DNA of 64,000 nucleotides, taken from the NCBI GenBank assembly GCA_963762075.1, contig CAVXJC010000006.1, positions 248,001-312,000 on the forward strand. The letters run 5' to 3'. Made by a program: the position numbers and the translations under genes. The DNA comes from JAOUEA01 sp963762075. GTDB taxonomy: Bacteria; Actinomycetota; UBA4738; HRBIN12. Shown piece after piece: positions 15,786-27,102 of this stretch; positions within the stretch are counted from its first letter, which is position 1, and every line of letters starts with the position of its first letter. The notes beneath the pieces are model-generated. The model was not told where the DNA came from, searched no databases, and saw nothing but the letters and a program-made list of their open reading frames with translations.

Positions 15786-17372
15786 TCAATCCTCGGCGGT
15801 GCGCGGGTGCAGCAAGCCGAACGTGTAGCCATCGACGAGCGCCTCCCACGAGGCCTCGATGATGTTCTCGCTGACCCCGACCGTGGTCCATTCGCGTTCG
15901 CCGTTCGAGAGATCGAGCAGCACCCGCACGACCGCGCCCGTGCCATGCGTGCCGCTCAACACGCGCACGCGGAAGTCCTCGAGGTCCATCTGAGCGAGCG
16001 CCGGGTAGTCGTTCGCGAGAGCCTTTCGAAGCGCCGTGTCGAGCGCACCCACGGGCCCCTGCCCCTCCGCCGACTCGATGTGGCGAGTTCCCTGTGTGCG
16101 GACCTTGACCGTCGCTTCGGCCAATGGGCCCTCCTCGTCGCCGACGCGTTCCTCGACGTGCACGCGGTAGCTCTCGATCTCGAAGAACGGCTGGGACCAG
16201 CCGCCCGCGCGGCGCATCAGCAGCTCGAGCGAGGCTTCCGCGACGTCGAACGCGTAGCCTTGGGCCTCCCGCTCCTTGATCTGCTCGACCACGGCGGGGA
16301 TCGCCGCGTCGTCGAGCTCGAGACCGAGCTCTGCGGCCTTCATCCGGATGGTCGCGCCCCCACCGTAGTCCGAGGCCACCACGCCGCGATGGTTGCCGAC
16401 GGTCTCGGGGGACACGTGCTCGTACGCCCTCGTGAGGCGTGCGACTCCGCTCGTGTGCAACCCGGCCTTGTGCGTGAACGCATACCGACCCGTATACGGC
16501 TGGCGCGAGTCCGGAGCGAGGTTCGCGATATCGGCCACGAAGTGCGCGAGCTCGGTGAGGTGCTCGATCGCTCCAGTGGGAAGCGCGTCGGTCGCGCCCA
16601 TCTTCAGGATCAGGTCGGCGGTGAGTGGGATCAGGTCGGCGTTGCCCGTACGCTCCCCGTATCCGTTGACCGTGCCCTGCACCTGATGCACGCCGGCGTC
16701 GACGGCAACGAGCGAGTTCGCGACGGCGCACCCGGCATCGTTGTGCACGTGGATGCCGAGCGGCACACCTGCCTGCGCGTTCACCTCATGCACGACAGAC
16801 CAGATGTCCCCAGGCAACATGCCGCCATTCGTGTCACAGAGCACGAGACGTTCGGCACCGGCTTCCTCGGCGGCGGCGAGCACCGCCATGGCGAACGAAG
16901 GATCTGATCGGTAGCCATCGAAGAAGTGCTCGGCGTCGAAGAACACGCGCCGACCCTGCGCGCGCAGGAACTCGATCGACTCACGCACCATGGCGACGCC
17001 CTCAGCGAGGTCGGTCCTCAGGGCTTCTGTGACATGCAGGTCCCACGCCTTGCCCACGAGACAGACGACCTCGGTGCCGGCGTCGAGCAGGTCGCGGAGG
17101 GCCTGCGAGCCATCGGCCCGCTCCCCCGCACGCCGTGTCATGCCGAACGCCGTGAGCGAGCTGGCCTTCAGCGCCTCCTTGGTGGCCACCTTGAAGAACT
17201 CGGTATCACGAGGGTTCGCACCGGGCCATCCGCCTTCAACGTACGGGAAGCCGATCTGATCCAGCTTGTGCAGGATGCGCAAGCGATCCTCGATCGTGTA
17301 CGAAAGATCAGCCTGTTGCGCCCCGTCACGCAGCGTCGTGTCGTAGAGCTCGACCGAAGGCCCAGACGGCAT
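15786..17372 (-). CDS. cimA: (R)-citramalate synthase
   Basis: 528 aa. It condenses pyruvate with acetyl-CoA to citramalate, a threonine-independent route to 2-oxobutyrate and isoleucine. HMGL-like TIM barrel with DTTLRDGAQ at the start, the CimA-type GGWPGANPRDTEFF, HVHNDAGCAVAN metal ligands and NGYGERTGNADL; the C-terminal ~120 residues form the LeuA-like allosteric domain. The ATG at 17372 has CAGGG close by. An in-frame GTG at 17405 overlaps the leuB stop (GTGA) and is an alternative start adding 11 residues. Downstream of leuB, whose product can carry citramalate-derived intermediates onward. Confidence 0.93.
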   Translation of the reverse strand: MPSGPSVELYDTTLRDGAQQADLSYTIEDRLRILHKLDQIGFPYVEGGWPGANPRDTEFFKVATKEALKASSLTAFGMTRRAGERADGSQALRDLLDAGTEVVCLVGKAWDLHVTEALRTDLAEGVAMVRESIEFLRAQGRRVFFDAEHFFDGYRSDPSFAMAVLAAAEEAGAERLVLCDTNGGMLPGDIWSVVHEVNAQAGVPLGIHVHNDAGCAVANSLVAVDAGVHQVQGTVNGYGERTGNADLIPLTADLILKMGATDALPTGAIEHLTELAHFVADIANLAPDSRQPYTGRYAFTHKAGLHTSGVARLTRAYEHVSPETVGNHRGVVASDYGGGATIRMKAAELGLELDDAAIPAVVEQIKEREAQGYAFDVAEASLELLMRRAGGWSQPFFEIESYRVHVEERVGDEEGPLAEATVKVRTQGTRHIESAEGQGPVGALDTALRKALANDYPALAQMDLEDFRVRVLSGTHGTGAVVRVLLDLSNGEREWTTVGVSENIIEASWEALVDGYTFGLLHPRTAED

Positions 17373-17401
17373 CCCTGCGGATCTGCCGAGCTCGTTCCTC
17401 G

Positions 17402-18453
17402 TCACCACCCGATCGCTCCCCCGGCGACGAGGTCGCCGACCTCGGACGTCGTGAAACCCATCTCGCCGGCGCGCATCGACTTCATCTGCTGGGCGGCAGC
17501 GCGGATCCCCGCATCGACCCGGTCGGCAGACTCGGCCTCGCCGATCTGGCGAAGCAGCATCTCCAGGGCGCCGATCGCGGCGAGCGGATTGATGGTGCCC
17601 TTGCCCGTCTCGCTGGGCGCGGTACCGCCGATGGGCTCGAACATCGACACGCCGGCCGGATTGATGTTGCCCCCCGCAGCGATGCCCATACCGCCTTGGA
17701 TCATGGCACCGAGGTCGGTGATGATGTCGCCGAACATGTTGTCGGTCACGATCACGTCGAACCGGCTCGGCGCGTCCAGGAGGTAGATGCACGCCGCGTC
17801 GACGTGTACGTAGTCGGTCTCGACATCGGGGAACGACTCCGACACCTCGTCGACCACGCGCTGGTACAGATCGCCCGCGAACGTCAACACGTTCGTCTTG
17901 TGCACGAGCGTGAGCTTCCGCCGGCGGCGCGGCTGCATCGCGAGCTCGAACGCGTAGCGCACGATGCGCTCCACACCGTGGCGGGTGTTGATCGATTCCT
18001 GCACGGCGACCTCGTGCTCCGTGCCTTTGCGATGGAAACCGCCCGCCCCTGAGTACAGACCCTCGCTGTTCTCGCGAACGACGATCATGTTCACGTCGTC
18101 TTCCGAATGGCTCGGTACGAGCGTCTGCACGCCGGGGTAACGCACGACAGGGCGGAGGTTCACGAACTGGTCGAGCCCGAACCGCGCCTTGAGGAGCAGG
18201 TCGCGCTCGAGCACGCCGGGCTTCACCCGCGGGTCACCGACCGCCCCGAGGAAGATCGCGTCGAGCGATCGCATCTGTTCGAGCTCATCATCGGGGAGCG
18301 TCTCGCCCGTTCGCAGGTACCGATCGGCGCCGAGGTCGAGAGCCACGAGCTCGAACGAAGCGTCGCCGCGCACGGCGTCGAGCACCTTGAGACCCTGATC
18401 GATCACCTCGGGGCCGGTACCGTCGCCGCGGATCACGCCGATGCGATACGAGT

Positions 18454-18457
<4 letters not shown>
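17402..18457 (-). CDS. leuB: 3-isopropylmalate dehydrogenase
   Basis: 351 aa. NAD-dependent oxidative decarboxylation of 3-isopropylmalate (and of 3-methylmalate in the citramalate route). Motifs: GDGTGPEV, VVRENSEGLYSG, HKTNVLTFAGDLY, TDNMFGDIITDLGA and EPIGGTAPSETGKG. The TTG start at 18457 is fixed by GAGGAG six bases upstream and a 4-base TTGA overlap with the leuA stop, indicating translational coupling. It is closer to the actinobacterial/archaeal short IPMDH type than to E. coli LeuB. Confidence 0.93.
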
Positions 18458-21053
<2,596 letters not shown>

Positions 21054-21115
21054 GTCGTCGTTCCCCTTGCGGTCGTCGGCCCGGACTGCCCGGCCGGGAG
21101 CTACTCTGCCCTGGA

Positions 21116-21646
21116 CTAGCTTGCCTTCGCCGTCTTCAGCACGCGTTCCTTGATGCCACGCTCGCCGCGCGCGAGCGCGATGCGACCGGTGCGCGAGAGC
21201 TCTACGATGCCGAACTGGCTCAGCAGCTCCCGGAGTGCCTCGAGCTTCTCGGGTCCACCGCTCGCTTCGACCGTGAGCGTCGTCGCGGTCACGTCGACGA
21301 TGCCCACGCGGAAGACGTCGGCGAGCTCCATGATGCGGGCGCGTGCGTCTCCCTGTGCGTGCACCTTGACGAGCATCAGCTCCCGCTCGACCGCCGTGCC
21401 GGGGTCGTGCTCGAGGATCTTGATCACGTTGATCAGCTTGTTGAGCTGCTTCGTGACCTGCTCGAGCGGGCTCTCGTCGACGTTGACGACGATCGTCATG
21501 CGGGATATGCCCGCGGTCTCGGTCGGGCCGACCGCGAGCGAGTCGATGTTGTAGCCTCGCGCGGCGAACAGGCCGGCCACGCGGGTCAGCACGCCGGGGC
21601 GGTCTTCGACCAGGACCGAGATGGTATGCAGTGTCGCGCCGTTCAT
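21116..21646 (-). CDS. ilvN: Acetolactate synthase small (regulatory) subunit
   Basis: 176 aa. N-terminal ACT domain: TISVLVEDRPGVLTRVAGLFAARGYNI, with the valine-binding G-x-x-[TR]-R-V type loop, followed by the ALS_ss_C domain (about 85-165). It stabilises IlvB and confers valine feedback. Its ATG overlaps the ilvB TGA as ATGA. Length and both domains are intact, so feedback regulation is expected. Confidence 0.95.
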   Translation of the reverse strand: MNGATLHTISVLVEDRPGVLTRVAGLFAARGYNIDSLAVGPTETAGISRMTIVVNVDESPLEQVTKQLNKLINVIKILEHDPGTAVERELMLVKVHAQGDARARIMELADVFRVGIVDVTATTLTVEASGGPEKLEALRELLSQFGIVELSRTGRIALARGERGIKERVLKTAKAS

Positions 21647-23403
21647 GCGATCGGAGCCTCCCCCGGGTCGGACGTCGGCTGGACCGCCTCAGGCCCGACG
21701 ATGATGTCGTCGTTCGAGGCACCTGAGGGCACCATGGGGAACACCATCTCGCCCGGGTCGACGCGGAAGTCGATCACGACCGAGCGGTCGTTCACCGAGT
21801 AGGCCTTCTCGATCGCATTGTCGACCTCGTCGGGAGAGTCGACCCGCAGACCGACCGCGCCGTATGCCTCGGCGAGCTTCACGTAGTCGGGCACGTTCGG
21901 GTCGAGCCACACCCCCGAGTAGCGTTCGTCGAAGAAGAGCTCCTGCCACTGGCGCACCATGCCGAGATAGCCGTTGTTCAAGATCGCCGTGACGAACGGG
22001 ACGTTCTCGGTGGAGCTCGTCGCGAGCTCCTGTGCCGTCATCTGGAAGCAACCGTCGCCATCGATCGCCACGACACGCTTGTCGGGTTGGCCGACCTTCG
22101 CGCCCAGGGCCGCCGGCACCGCGAAGCCCATGGTGCCCAGGCCGCCTGAGTTGATCCAGCGGCGGGGGTGCTCGAACCGCCAGAATTGCGAGGCGTACAT
22201 CTGGTGCTGTCCGACGCCCGAGACGCAGATCGTGTCGTCGTCGGCGAACGCGCGCAGGCGCTCGACGCAGTACTGCGGCTTGAGCTTTCCGTCGTCGGCG
22301 TCATACCGGTACGGGTAGGTCTGCTGCCAATCCCGGAGCTGCGCCAGCCACGTGGAACGATCGGGGACCCCGCCGGCTTCGTCCTGACGCTTGTGCAACT
22401 CGGCCGCGAGCTTGCCGATCACGTCGCGGCAGTCGCCCACGATCGGCACGTCGGCCACGCGGTTCTTACCGATCTCAGCGGGGTCGATATCGACGTGGAT
22501 CACCTTGGCGTGCGGCGCGAACGCGGCGAGCTTGCCGGTAACGCGGTCGTCGAAGCGGGAACCGAGCGCGACGAGCAGGTCGGCCTTCTGGAACGAGGTC
22601 ACCGCGGTGTAGTTGCCGTGCATCCCGGGCATGCCGAGGCAGAGCTCGTGCGAGTCGGGGAATGCGCCGCGCGCCATCAGCGTCGTCACGACGGGCAGCT
22701 GGCCGGTGGTCGCGAGGTCGAACAGCTCCTCATGCGCGTTGGCCTTGATCACTCCGCCACCCACGTAGAGCACCGGGCGCTTGGCCTTGAGGATCATCTT
22801 CACCGCCTCGACCACCTGGCGCTGGTTGCCCTTGGTGTTGGGCTTGTAACCCGGTAGTGAGACGTTCTCCGGCCAGCGGTACGTCGTCTCGGCGATCAGC
22901 ACATCCTTCGGAAGGTCGATCAGCACCGGACCGGGACGCCCCGTCGAAGCGATGTGGAACGCCTCGCGCACGGTTGCGACGATTTCGGCCGGATCCTTCA
23001 CGAGGAAGTTGTGCTTCGTGACCGGCATCGTGATGCCGGTGATGTCGGCTTCCTGGAAGGCGTCGTTACCCACAACCGGCGTCGGCACCTGACCGGTGAT
23101 CGCGACGATCGGCACCGAGTCCATCTTCGCGTCGGCCAGCGGCGTGACGAGATTGGTTGCGCCCGGCCCGCTCGTGGCCATACAGACGCCGACCTTACCG
23201 GTGGCCCAGGCGTAGCCTTCTGCGGCGTGACCAGCACCCTGCTCGTGACGACACAGGATGTGTCGGATCGGCGATCGGTCGACCAGCGGATCGTAGATCG
23301 GCATGCTCGCACCGCCAGGGATGCCGAAGACGACGTCGACGCCCTCCTGCTCGAGTGCCCTCAGCAGGGCGTCGGCCCCCGACATCTTGGCGGCCGTGGT
23401 CAT
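21643..23403 (-). CDS. ilvB: Acetolactate synthase large (catalytic) subunit
   Basis: 586 aa. ThDP/FAD enzyme that makes acetolactate and acetohydroxybutyrate. Catalytic Glu in CRHEQGAGHAAEGYA; the ThDP-Mg motif runs GDGCFQMTAQELAT...ILNN; the FAD-binding central domain has LGSRFDDRVTGKLAAFAP. All three ThDP-family domains are complete. Start ATG at 23403 overlaps the stop of the upstream 114-aa gene (ATGA); MSGADALL at 23385 is an alternative. First enzyme gene of the operon, under the attenuator at 23810-23933. Confidence 0.96.
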   Translation of the reverse strand: MTTAAKMSGADALLRALEQEGVDVVFGIPGGASMPIYDPLVDRSPIRHILCRHEQGAGHAAEGYAWATGKVGVCMATSGPGATNLVTPLADAKMDSVPIVAITGQVPTPVVGNDAFQEADITGITMPVTKHNFLVKDPAEIVATVREAFHIASTGRPGPVLIDLPKDVLIAETTYRWPENVSLPGYKPNTKGNQRQVVEAVKMILKAKRPVLYVGGGVIKANAHEELFDLATTGQLPVVTTLMARGAFPDSHELCLGMPGMHGNYTAVTSFQKADLLVALGSRFDDRVTGKLAAFAPHAKVIHVDIDPAEIGKNRVADVPIVGDCRDVIGKLAAELHKRQDEAGGVPDRSTWLAQLRDWQQTYPYRYDADDGKLKPQYCVERLRAFADDDTICVSGVGQHQMYASQFWRFEHPRRWINSGGLGTMGFAVPAALGAKVGQPDKRVVAIDGDGCFQMTAQELATSSTENVPFVTAILNNGYLGMVRQWQELFFDERYSGVWLDPNVPDYVKLAEAYGAVGLRVDSPDEVDNAIEKAYSVNDRSVVIDFRVDPGEMVFPMVPSGASNDDIIVGPEAVQPTSDPGEAPIA

Positions 23404-23744
23404 CTGGCCCCTGCCTCGGCCTTCTCGTCGTGAGTCGCGGGAACCCGACCTTCGACAGGCCCGGTCTCGACTCGGCGGACGCGCGCCTGCAGCCGATGCG
23501 CCAGATTGCGACATGCCCGCTCGAACTCCCAGGGGGTCCAATCGCGGCGGCGCATCTGCAGCACGTCCTGCTCCTGCTCCTCGCCGACGTCGAACCCCGA
23601 GCCCAGGTAGACGACATCGGACGACATGTAGCGATCGACGACCGCGCGCGTCGACGGCTCGGCCGACTCGACGCTCACCTGGCCCGGGCCTTCCCACAGC
23701 ACGCTCGCGACCACTGCGCCGTCTCGTTCGAACTCGTACCGCAT
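23400..23744 (-). CDS. Uncharacterised 114-aa protein translationally coupled to ilvB
   Basis: The ATG at 23744 has AAGGAG seven bases upstream, and the TGA overlaps the ilvB ATG (ATGA), so this is a genuine gene and not a chance frame. The protein is soluble. An N-terminal beta-rich part (MRYEFERDGAVVASVLWEGPG) is followed by acidic residues, then a Trp/Arg-rich helix (RRRDWTPWEFERACRNLAHRL), with a charged tail. It is not recognised as any known family. Position between the attenuator and ilvB suggests a role in, or at least coexpression with, branched-chain amino acid synthesis. No ACT domain or DNA-binding motif is visible. Confidence 0.8.
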   Translation of the reverse strand: MRYEFERDGAVVASVLWEGPGQVSVESAEPSTRAVVDRYMSSDVVYLGSGFDVGEEQEQDVLQMRRRDWTPWEFERACRNLAHRLQARVRRVETGPVEGRVPATHDEKAEAGAR

Positions 23745-23809
23745 GGTGCTCTCCTTGTCCCCGGGCTCTTCGCCCGGCGTCTTCGCTGCTGGCCGTGAAA
23801 GGTGGGAAC

Positions 23810-23833
23810 AAAAAACCCCCGCGGTGGCGGGGG
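23810..23833 (-). terminator. Rho-independent attenuator terminator of the ilv operon
   Basis: On the minus strand CCCCCGC (rc 23833-23827) pairs perfectly with GCGGGGG (rc 23822-23816) around a 4-base loop, followed by six U (forward A 23810-23815). It lies between the leader peptide and the first structural gene, which is the position and form of an amino-acid attenuator. Confidence 0.85.
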
Positions 23834-23838
23834 TGTTC

Positions 23839-23874
23839 GGCGCGGTCAGCAGGCCTCTTGGGCCTGGCCGCGCC
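23839..23874 (-). promoter_or_regulatory. Strong hairpin overlapping the leader-peptide stop codon (pause/competitor stem)
   Basis: The outer stem is GGCGCGG (23839-23845) with CCGCGCC (23868-23874). The inner stem is AGGCC (23851-23855) with GGCCT (23861-23865) around a 5-base loop. The outer stem touches the leader stop codon, so ribosome position would control folding, as in classical leader attenuation. It sits 5 bases upstream of the terminator hairpin in the transcript. Confidence 0.7.
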
Positions 23875-23933
23875 TAATCGATAAGTACGAGGTCGTTGCG
23901 TCGAGTGGTCGTGTCCTCGCTGAACATGGTCAT
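23874..23933 (-). CDS. ilv operon leader peptide with Leu-Val-Leu-Ile
   Basis: A 19-residue frame reads MTMFSEDTTTRRNDLVLID then TAG. Four consecutive branched-chain codons (CTC GTA CTT ATC) sit one codon before the end, matching the products of the downstream operon. When charged Leu, Val or Ile tRNAs are scarce the ribosome should stall there and prevent the hairpin/terminator pathway. ATG 23933 and ATG 23927 are both possible starts. Because the -10 box ends only 3 or 9 bases upstream, the transcript is probably leaderless. Confidence 0.82.
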   Translation of the reverse strand: MTMFSEDTTTRRNDLVLID

Positions 23934-23936
23934 GAC

Positions 23937-23964
23937 AGTCTAGAGATGCCTCCTCTGCTGTCAA
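23937..23964 (-). promoter_or_regulatory. Promoter of the ilv-leu-cim operon (TTGACA / 16 bp / TAGACT)
   Basis: Reading the minus strand, a perfect -35 TTGACA (rc 23964-23959) and -10 TAGACT (rc 23942-23937) are separated by 16 bases. The expected start of transcription falls at or within a few bases of the leader ATG. From here to 24125 (about 160 bases) nothing else could be supported. Confidence 0.8.
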
Positions 23965-24125
23965 CTTTCGGCGCGAGAGAGGGGAATCTTGACCGGACAG
24001 CCGAATCACCCGGAGCGTTGAGCCCCATTCGACGCTCCGGGTCGATGCGATCGATGCGATTCGAGAGGACGAGAGACATCGCGATCCTTCCGTTCGCTGG
24101 GAGAACCGCTAGATGGAACCGGGAG

Positions 24126-25325
24126 TCATTCTCTTTCGTCGACCTCACTCCCCGGCCGAGCGAGGAGTGCCGCAGCCACCAGCATCCAGAGCGCGATGTA
24201 GATGAATGCTGCTCTCGGTGACACGGCCGTCCAGATGATCCCCGCCATCGAGCTTGCGGCGAGGTTGCCGAAGCTCTGGACGGAAGCCAGGAGGCCGAAA
24301 GCGGATCCCCGGATGTCGACCGGCGCTGCGACGGCAACGGCGGCGTGTTCCGATGTCTCGACGCATCCGATCCCGACGCCCGCCAGCACGAATGCGACCG
24401 CGAGCACCACGACGCTCGGACCGACGGTCGCGAAGATCGTGTAAGCGATGAGGAAGCACATGACGCCGCCGACGAGTACGAGGCGGGGTGATGTCCTGTC
24501 ACTCATGTGACCCGCCGGAACACTGGCCACTGTCGCCGCGACGTTGTAGCCGACGTACAGGACGAGGGCGACGCTCATCGCGGACGTCTCCCCCCGGCCC
24601 GGTGTCAGCAGCTCCGACGCGCGGAGGATGAGGAGCGTTGCGGCGACGTTCCCGAGTTCGAACGCCGACACGCCCAGGATGAGCCTTCCGAGGCCGGCGC
24701 GGATGACGGGGCGCACCTGAAGCCGGATCGGTCGGCGCTCACGACCCTCGAGCTTCGGGAGGTGCCCGATCGCGTAGATGATCGCGAGCGTCGCCAACAG
24801 GCCCGGGATGATCGAGAGCAGGATCGTGGTCCGCACCGAGAACACTGCGACCAGCAACAGCGCGAGGATCGGGCCGCCGATGGCTCCGAGATTGTCCATC
24901 ATGCGTTCGAACCCGTATGCGCGTCCGTACGACGCCCGGGGCGTGGCATCGGCCAGCAAGGCGTTGCGGGAGGGAACCCGAAGCCCCCGTGCCGTCCAGG
25001 CTCCGGCCCTCAGAACAGCCACCTGCCATACGGAGGTGACGACACCGATCAGGCCGGAGAGGATCGCCACCGAGGTGTAGCCGCCCACGGCGGTTGCGCG
25101 GCGTCTCGGGGGATCGTCCGCGAGCGCACCTCCTGCGAGCCGAGCGACGCCTGCGAGCCCGTCTGCGATCCCCTCGATCACACCCAAGGCCGCTGCCGTG
25201 CCCCCGAGCGAGGTGACGAAACGCGGCAGAAGAGCCGTCGGCACTTCATGGCCAAGATCGGACAGCAGGCTGGCGACCCCGATGCCGCGGACACCTGGCG
25301 TCAACCACCGGTCCGTTGACGCCAT
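24126..25325 (-). CDS. Major facilitator superfamily transporter
   Basis: 399 aa, 11-12 TM helices. N-terminal G-V-A-S-L-L-S-D-L-G-H-E and the loop motif GGALADDPPRRR between TM2 and TM3 are typical MFS features; a second copy, GHMSDRTSPR, precedes the C-terminal half. ATG at 25323-25325. Divergent from an arsenate reductase 270 bases away, which hints at a metal(loid) or stress role, but the sequence alone does not define a substrate. No arsB/acr3-type pump is present in the window. Confidence 0.85.
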   Translation of the reverse strand: MASTDRWLTPGVRGIGVASLLSDLGHEVPTALLPRFVTSLGGTAAALGVIEGIADGLAGVARLAGGALADDPPRRRATAVGGYTSVAILSGLIGVVTSVWQVAVLRAGAWTARGLRVPSRNALLADATPRASYGRAYGFERMMDNLGAIGGPILALLLVAVFSVRTTILLSIIPGLLATLAIIYAIGHLPKLEGRERRPIRLQVRPVIRAGLGRLILGVSAFELGNVAATLLILRASELLTPGRGETSAMSVALVLYVGYNVAATVASVPAGHMSDRTSPRLVLVGGVMCFLIAYTIFATVGPSVVVLAVAFVLAGVGIGCVETSEHAAVAVAAPVDIRGSAFGLLASVQSFGNLAASSMAGIIWTAVSPRAAFIYIALWMLVAAALLARPGSEVDERE

Positions 25326-25595
25326 CTACGACTGAGCCGCCGCCACCCGGGATCGAGCGTCGCCGACCGGCGCGGCGAGCTCACCCCGAGGCAGCTCCAG
25401 AGGTTTCTGGAGTACCCAGACGTGGACCTGGGGACAGCGTTCCGCACCCATGGTCTTGATCACGTTCACTCGTTGATATTGACGGGTGTCGAGCGACGGG
25501 TGAAGTTCAATCGGCGTTCATATTCCATTCAGCTTCACACGGCAAGGTGCATCGATGATGGTCGATACGCGAAGAGAAGGAGGCGCGAGTCACCG

Positions 25596-26240
25596 ATGTC
25601 CACCAGTCAGGAGTCCACACCGTTGCTGGGTGAGTTCGAGTTCAACCGTACCGTCGCGGCGTTGTCGCGAGAATACGACGGCGTCTTCGCCGAGGAGACC
25701 ATCGCTCGCTTCGTCCGGGAGTCGCTGGAACGCTGGCCGGCTCCAAAGGTGAGAGCCCATGTCGAGGTGCTGGCGTATCGGTTCACCCGCGAGCGGCTGC
25801 GCGCTCTTGGCCAGGCCGAAGGGACCATCGCCAAAGATCACCCCGAAGTGCTCTTCGTGTGCGTGCACAACGCCGGACGGAGTCAGATGGCCGCCGGGCT
25901 CCTCGCCAAGCATGCGAAGGGGAGGGTGCATGTTCGCTCGGCCGGCAGCACGCCCGCGAACGAGATCAACGACGCCGTGGTCCAGGCCATGGCTGAGGTC
26001 GACGTCGACATCTCCGCTGAATATCCCAAGCCACTCACCGACGAGTTCGTCCGTGCCTCTGATGTGGTCATCACGATGGGGTGTGGCGATGCCTGCCCGA
26101 TCTTTCCCGGCAAGCGGTACCTCGACTGGGAGCTGGACGATCCAGCGGGAAGGTCCGTCGAGGAGGTCCGTCCGATCCGGGATGAGCTCGATCGACGCGT
26201 CAAGCAGCTGCTGGCCGAGTTGGTCGGCGCCGACGCCTAG
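25596..26240 (+). CDS. arsC: Arsenate reductase, LMW-phosphatase type, with N-terminal three-helix domain
   Basis: 214 aa. Residues 12-75 form a helical domain seen on actinobacterial ArsC/low-molecular-weight phosphatase proteins. The catalytic domain starts at 84 with the P-loop C89-V-H-N-A-G-R95-S (C-x5-R). Further Cys residues lie in MGCGDACPIFPGKRYLDWELDDP, which carries the general-acid Asp. It reduces arsenate to arsenite using thioredoxin or mycothiol/mycoredoxin; which one is not clear here. RBS AGAAGGAGG precedes the ATG at 25596. An upstream in-frame extension has no homology or RBS. Tyrosine-phosphatase activity is the alternative. Confidence 0.85.
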   Translation: MSTSQESTPLLGEFEFNRTVAALSREYDGVFAEETIARFVRESLERWPAPKVRAHVEVLAYRFTRERLRALGQAEGTIAKDHPEVLFVCVHNAGRSQMAAGLLAKHAKGRVHVRSAGSTPANEINDAVVQAMAEVDVDISAEYPKPLTDEFVRASDVVITMGCGDACPIFPGKRYLDWELDDPAGRSVEEVRPIRDELDRRVKQLLAELVGADA

Positions 26241-26293
26241 CCCTGAGGCGCCTGCCGCTCTAGGTTCCTTTCAAGACACCCGATACACCAGGG

Positions 26294-27067
26294 ATGGACG
26301 CCTCGAGGCGAGCTTCCCTCTTCATGACGTTGGCGATCGTCGTCGGGCTCGTCGTCTTCGCGGGAGTGCGCCTCGGGTCCCTTTCAGCACCGTCGGGCTC
26401 GGACCATGGTCCGATCCGGGAACGACCGCATGGCCCGTCGTCCCGATGCTCTTCGCCTACGTGGGCGCGACATCCATCGGACTGGTGCTCCTCGGCGATG
26501 GCGTAACCCGCTGGTGGTGGCTCCCTGCGACCCTGTTCGTCATGTTCGATCTGCCATTCGAGGCCTGGATCGGCAGCTCGAGTGTCGTGACCTCGAACGC
26601 AGGCGCGTTCGTTGGTTCGCCTCTCGACCTCACCGTCATGCTCACCCCGCGGCGGTCCTCACGATGCTGACGACGAGGACACGGGTCGCGCTAACTCACG
26701 AACGCATCGTGCCGTCCATCGCGATCGTCGCGACCTGCGTGTGCTCGCGATGCTGGTCGGTATCGAGGGGCCCGACGCGTCGACGTCCGCGTTGGCGATG
26801 CTCGCCTTCGGGATCCTCTCGCAGTCGTGGTCGGGACGACGCGCCGCCGTCTTCGTCGCGATCGCCCTGTCGCTGGGTGGCGATCTTCCGGGGTCGCTCG
26901 CCATGTCACTCAGCCAGGGCAGTCTTGGATCGGTCGCCATCAGAGACGGTTCTGTCGACTTCGTGATCGCGCTCTTGGCCTTCTCCATCGCACCCCTCGC
27001 ACACGCTTGGGCGCGCGTGCTCGGTCGACGAAGCGGAGTTGTCGCGGCCGCGACCCACGGCTCGTAA
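26294..27067 (+). pseudogene. Integral membrane protein gene broken by three frameshifts
   Basis: One membrane protein can be followed through three shifts. It starts at ATG 26294 (MDASRRASLFMTLAIVVGLV). It then continues one frame back near 26395 (WPVVPMLFAYVGATSIGLVLL, WWWLPATLFVMFDLPFEAW), again near 26650 (ALTHERIVPSIAIVATC) and again near 26745 (RVLAMLVGIEG...), ending at TAA 27067. Each shift equals a one-base loss, and all lie within 350 bases. It would encode about 6 TM helices. Either a decayed gene or clustered sequencing deletions. Function unknown. Confidence 0.65.
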
Positions 27068-27102
27068 CCCGCCGAGCGTCGGTCCCCGGCAATTCGGCAC
27101 CG

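Noticed and set aside
15426..16907. Long open frame on the plus strand opposite cimA (about 490 codons)
   Set aside because: It is the antisense shadow of a fully supported cimA in GC-rich DNA; composition is Arg/Ala/Gly-heavy with no domain.
25326..25595. ArsR operator between the MFS and arsC genes
   Set aside because: Short TTGAT/TTCA fragments are present but no clear dyad of ArsR type, and no arsR gene is in the window.
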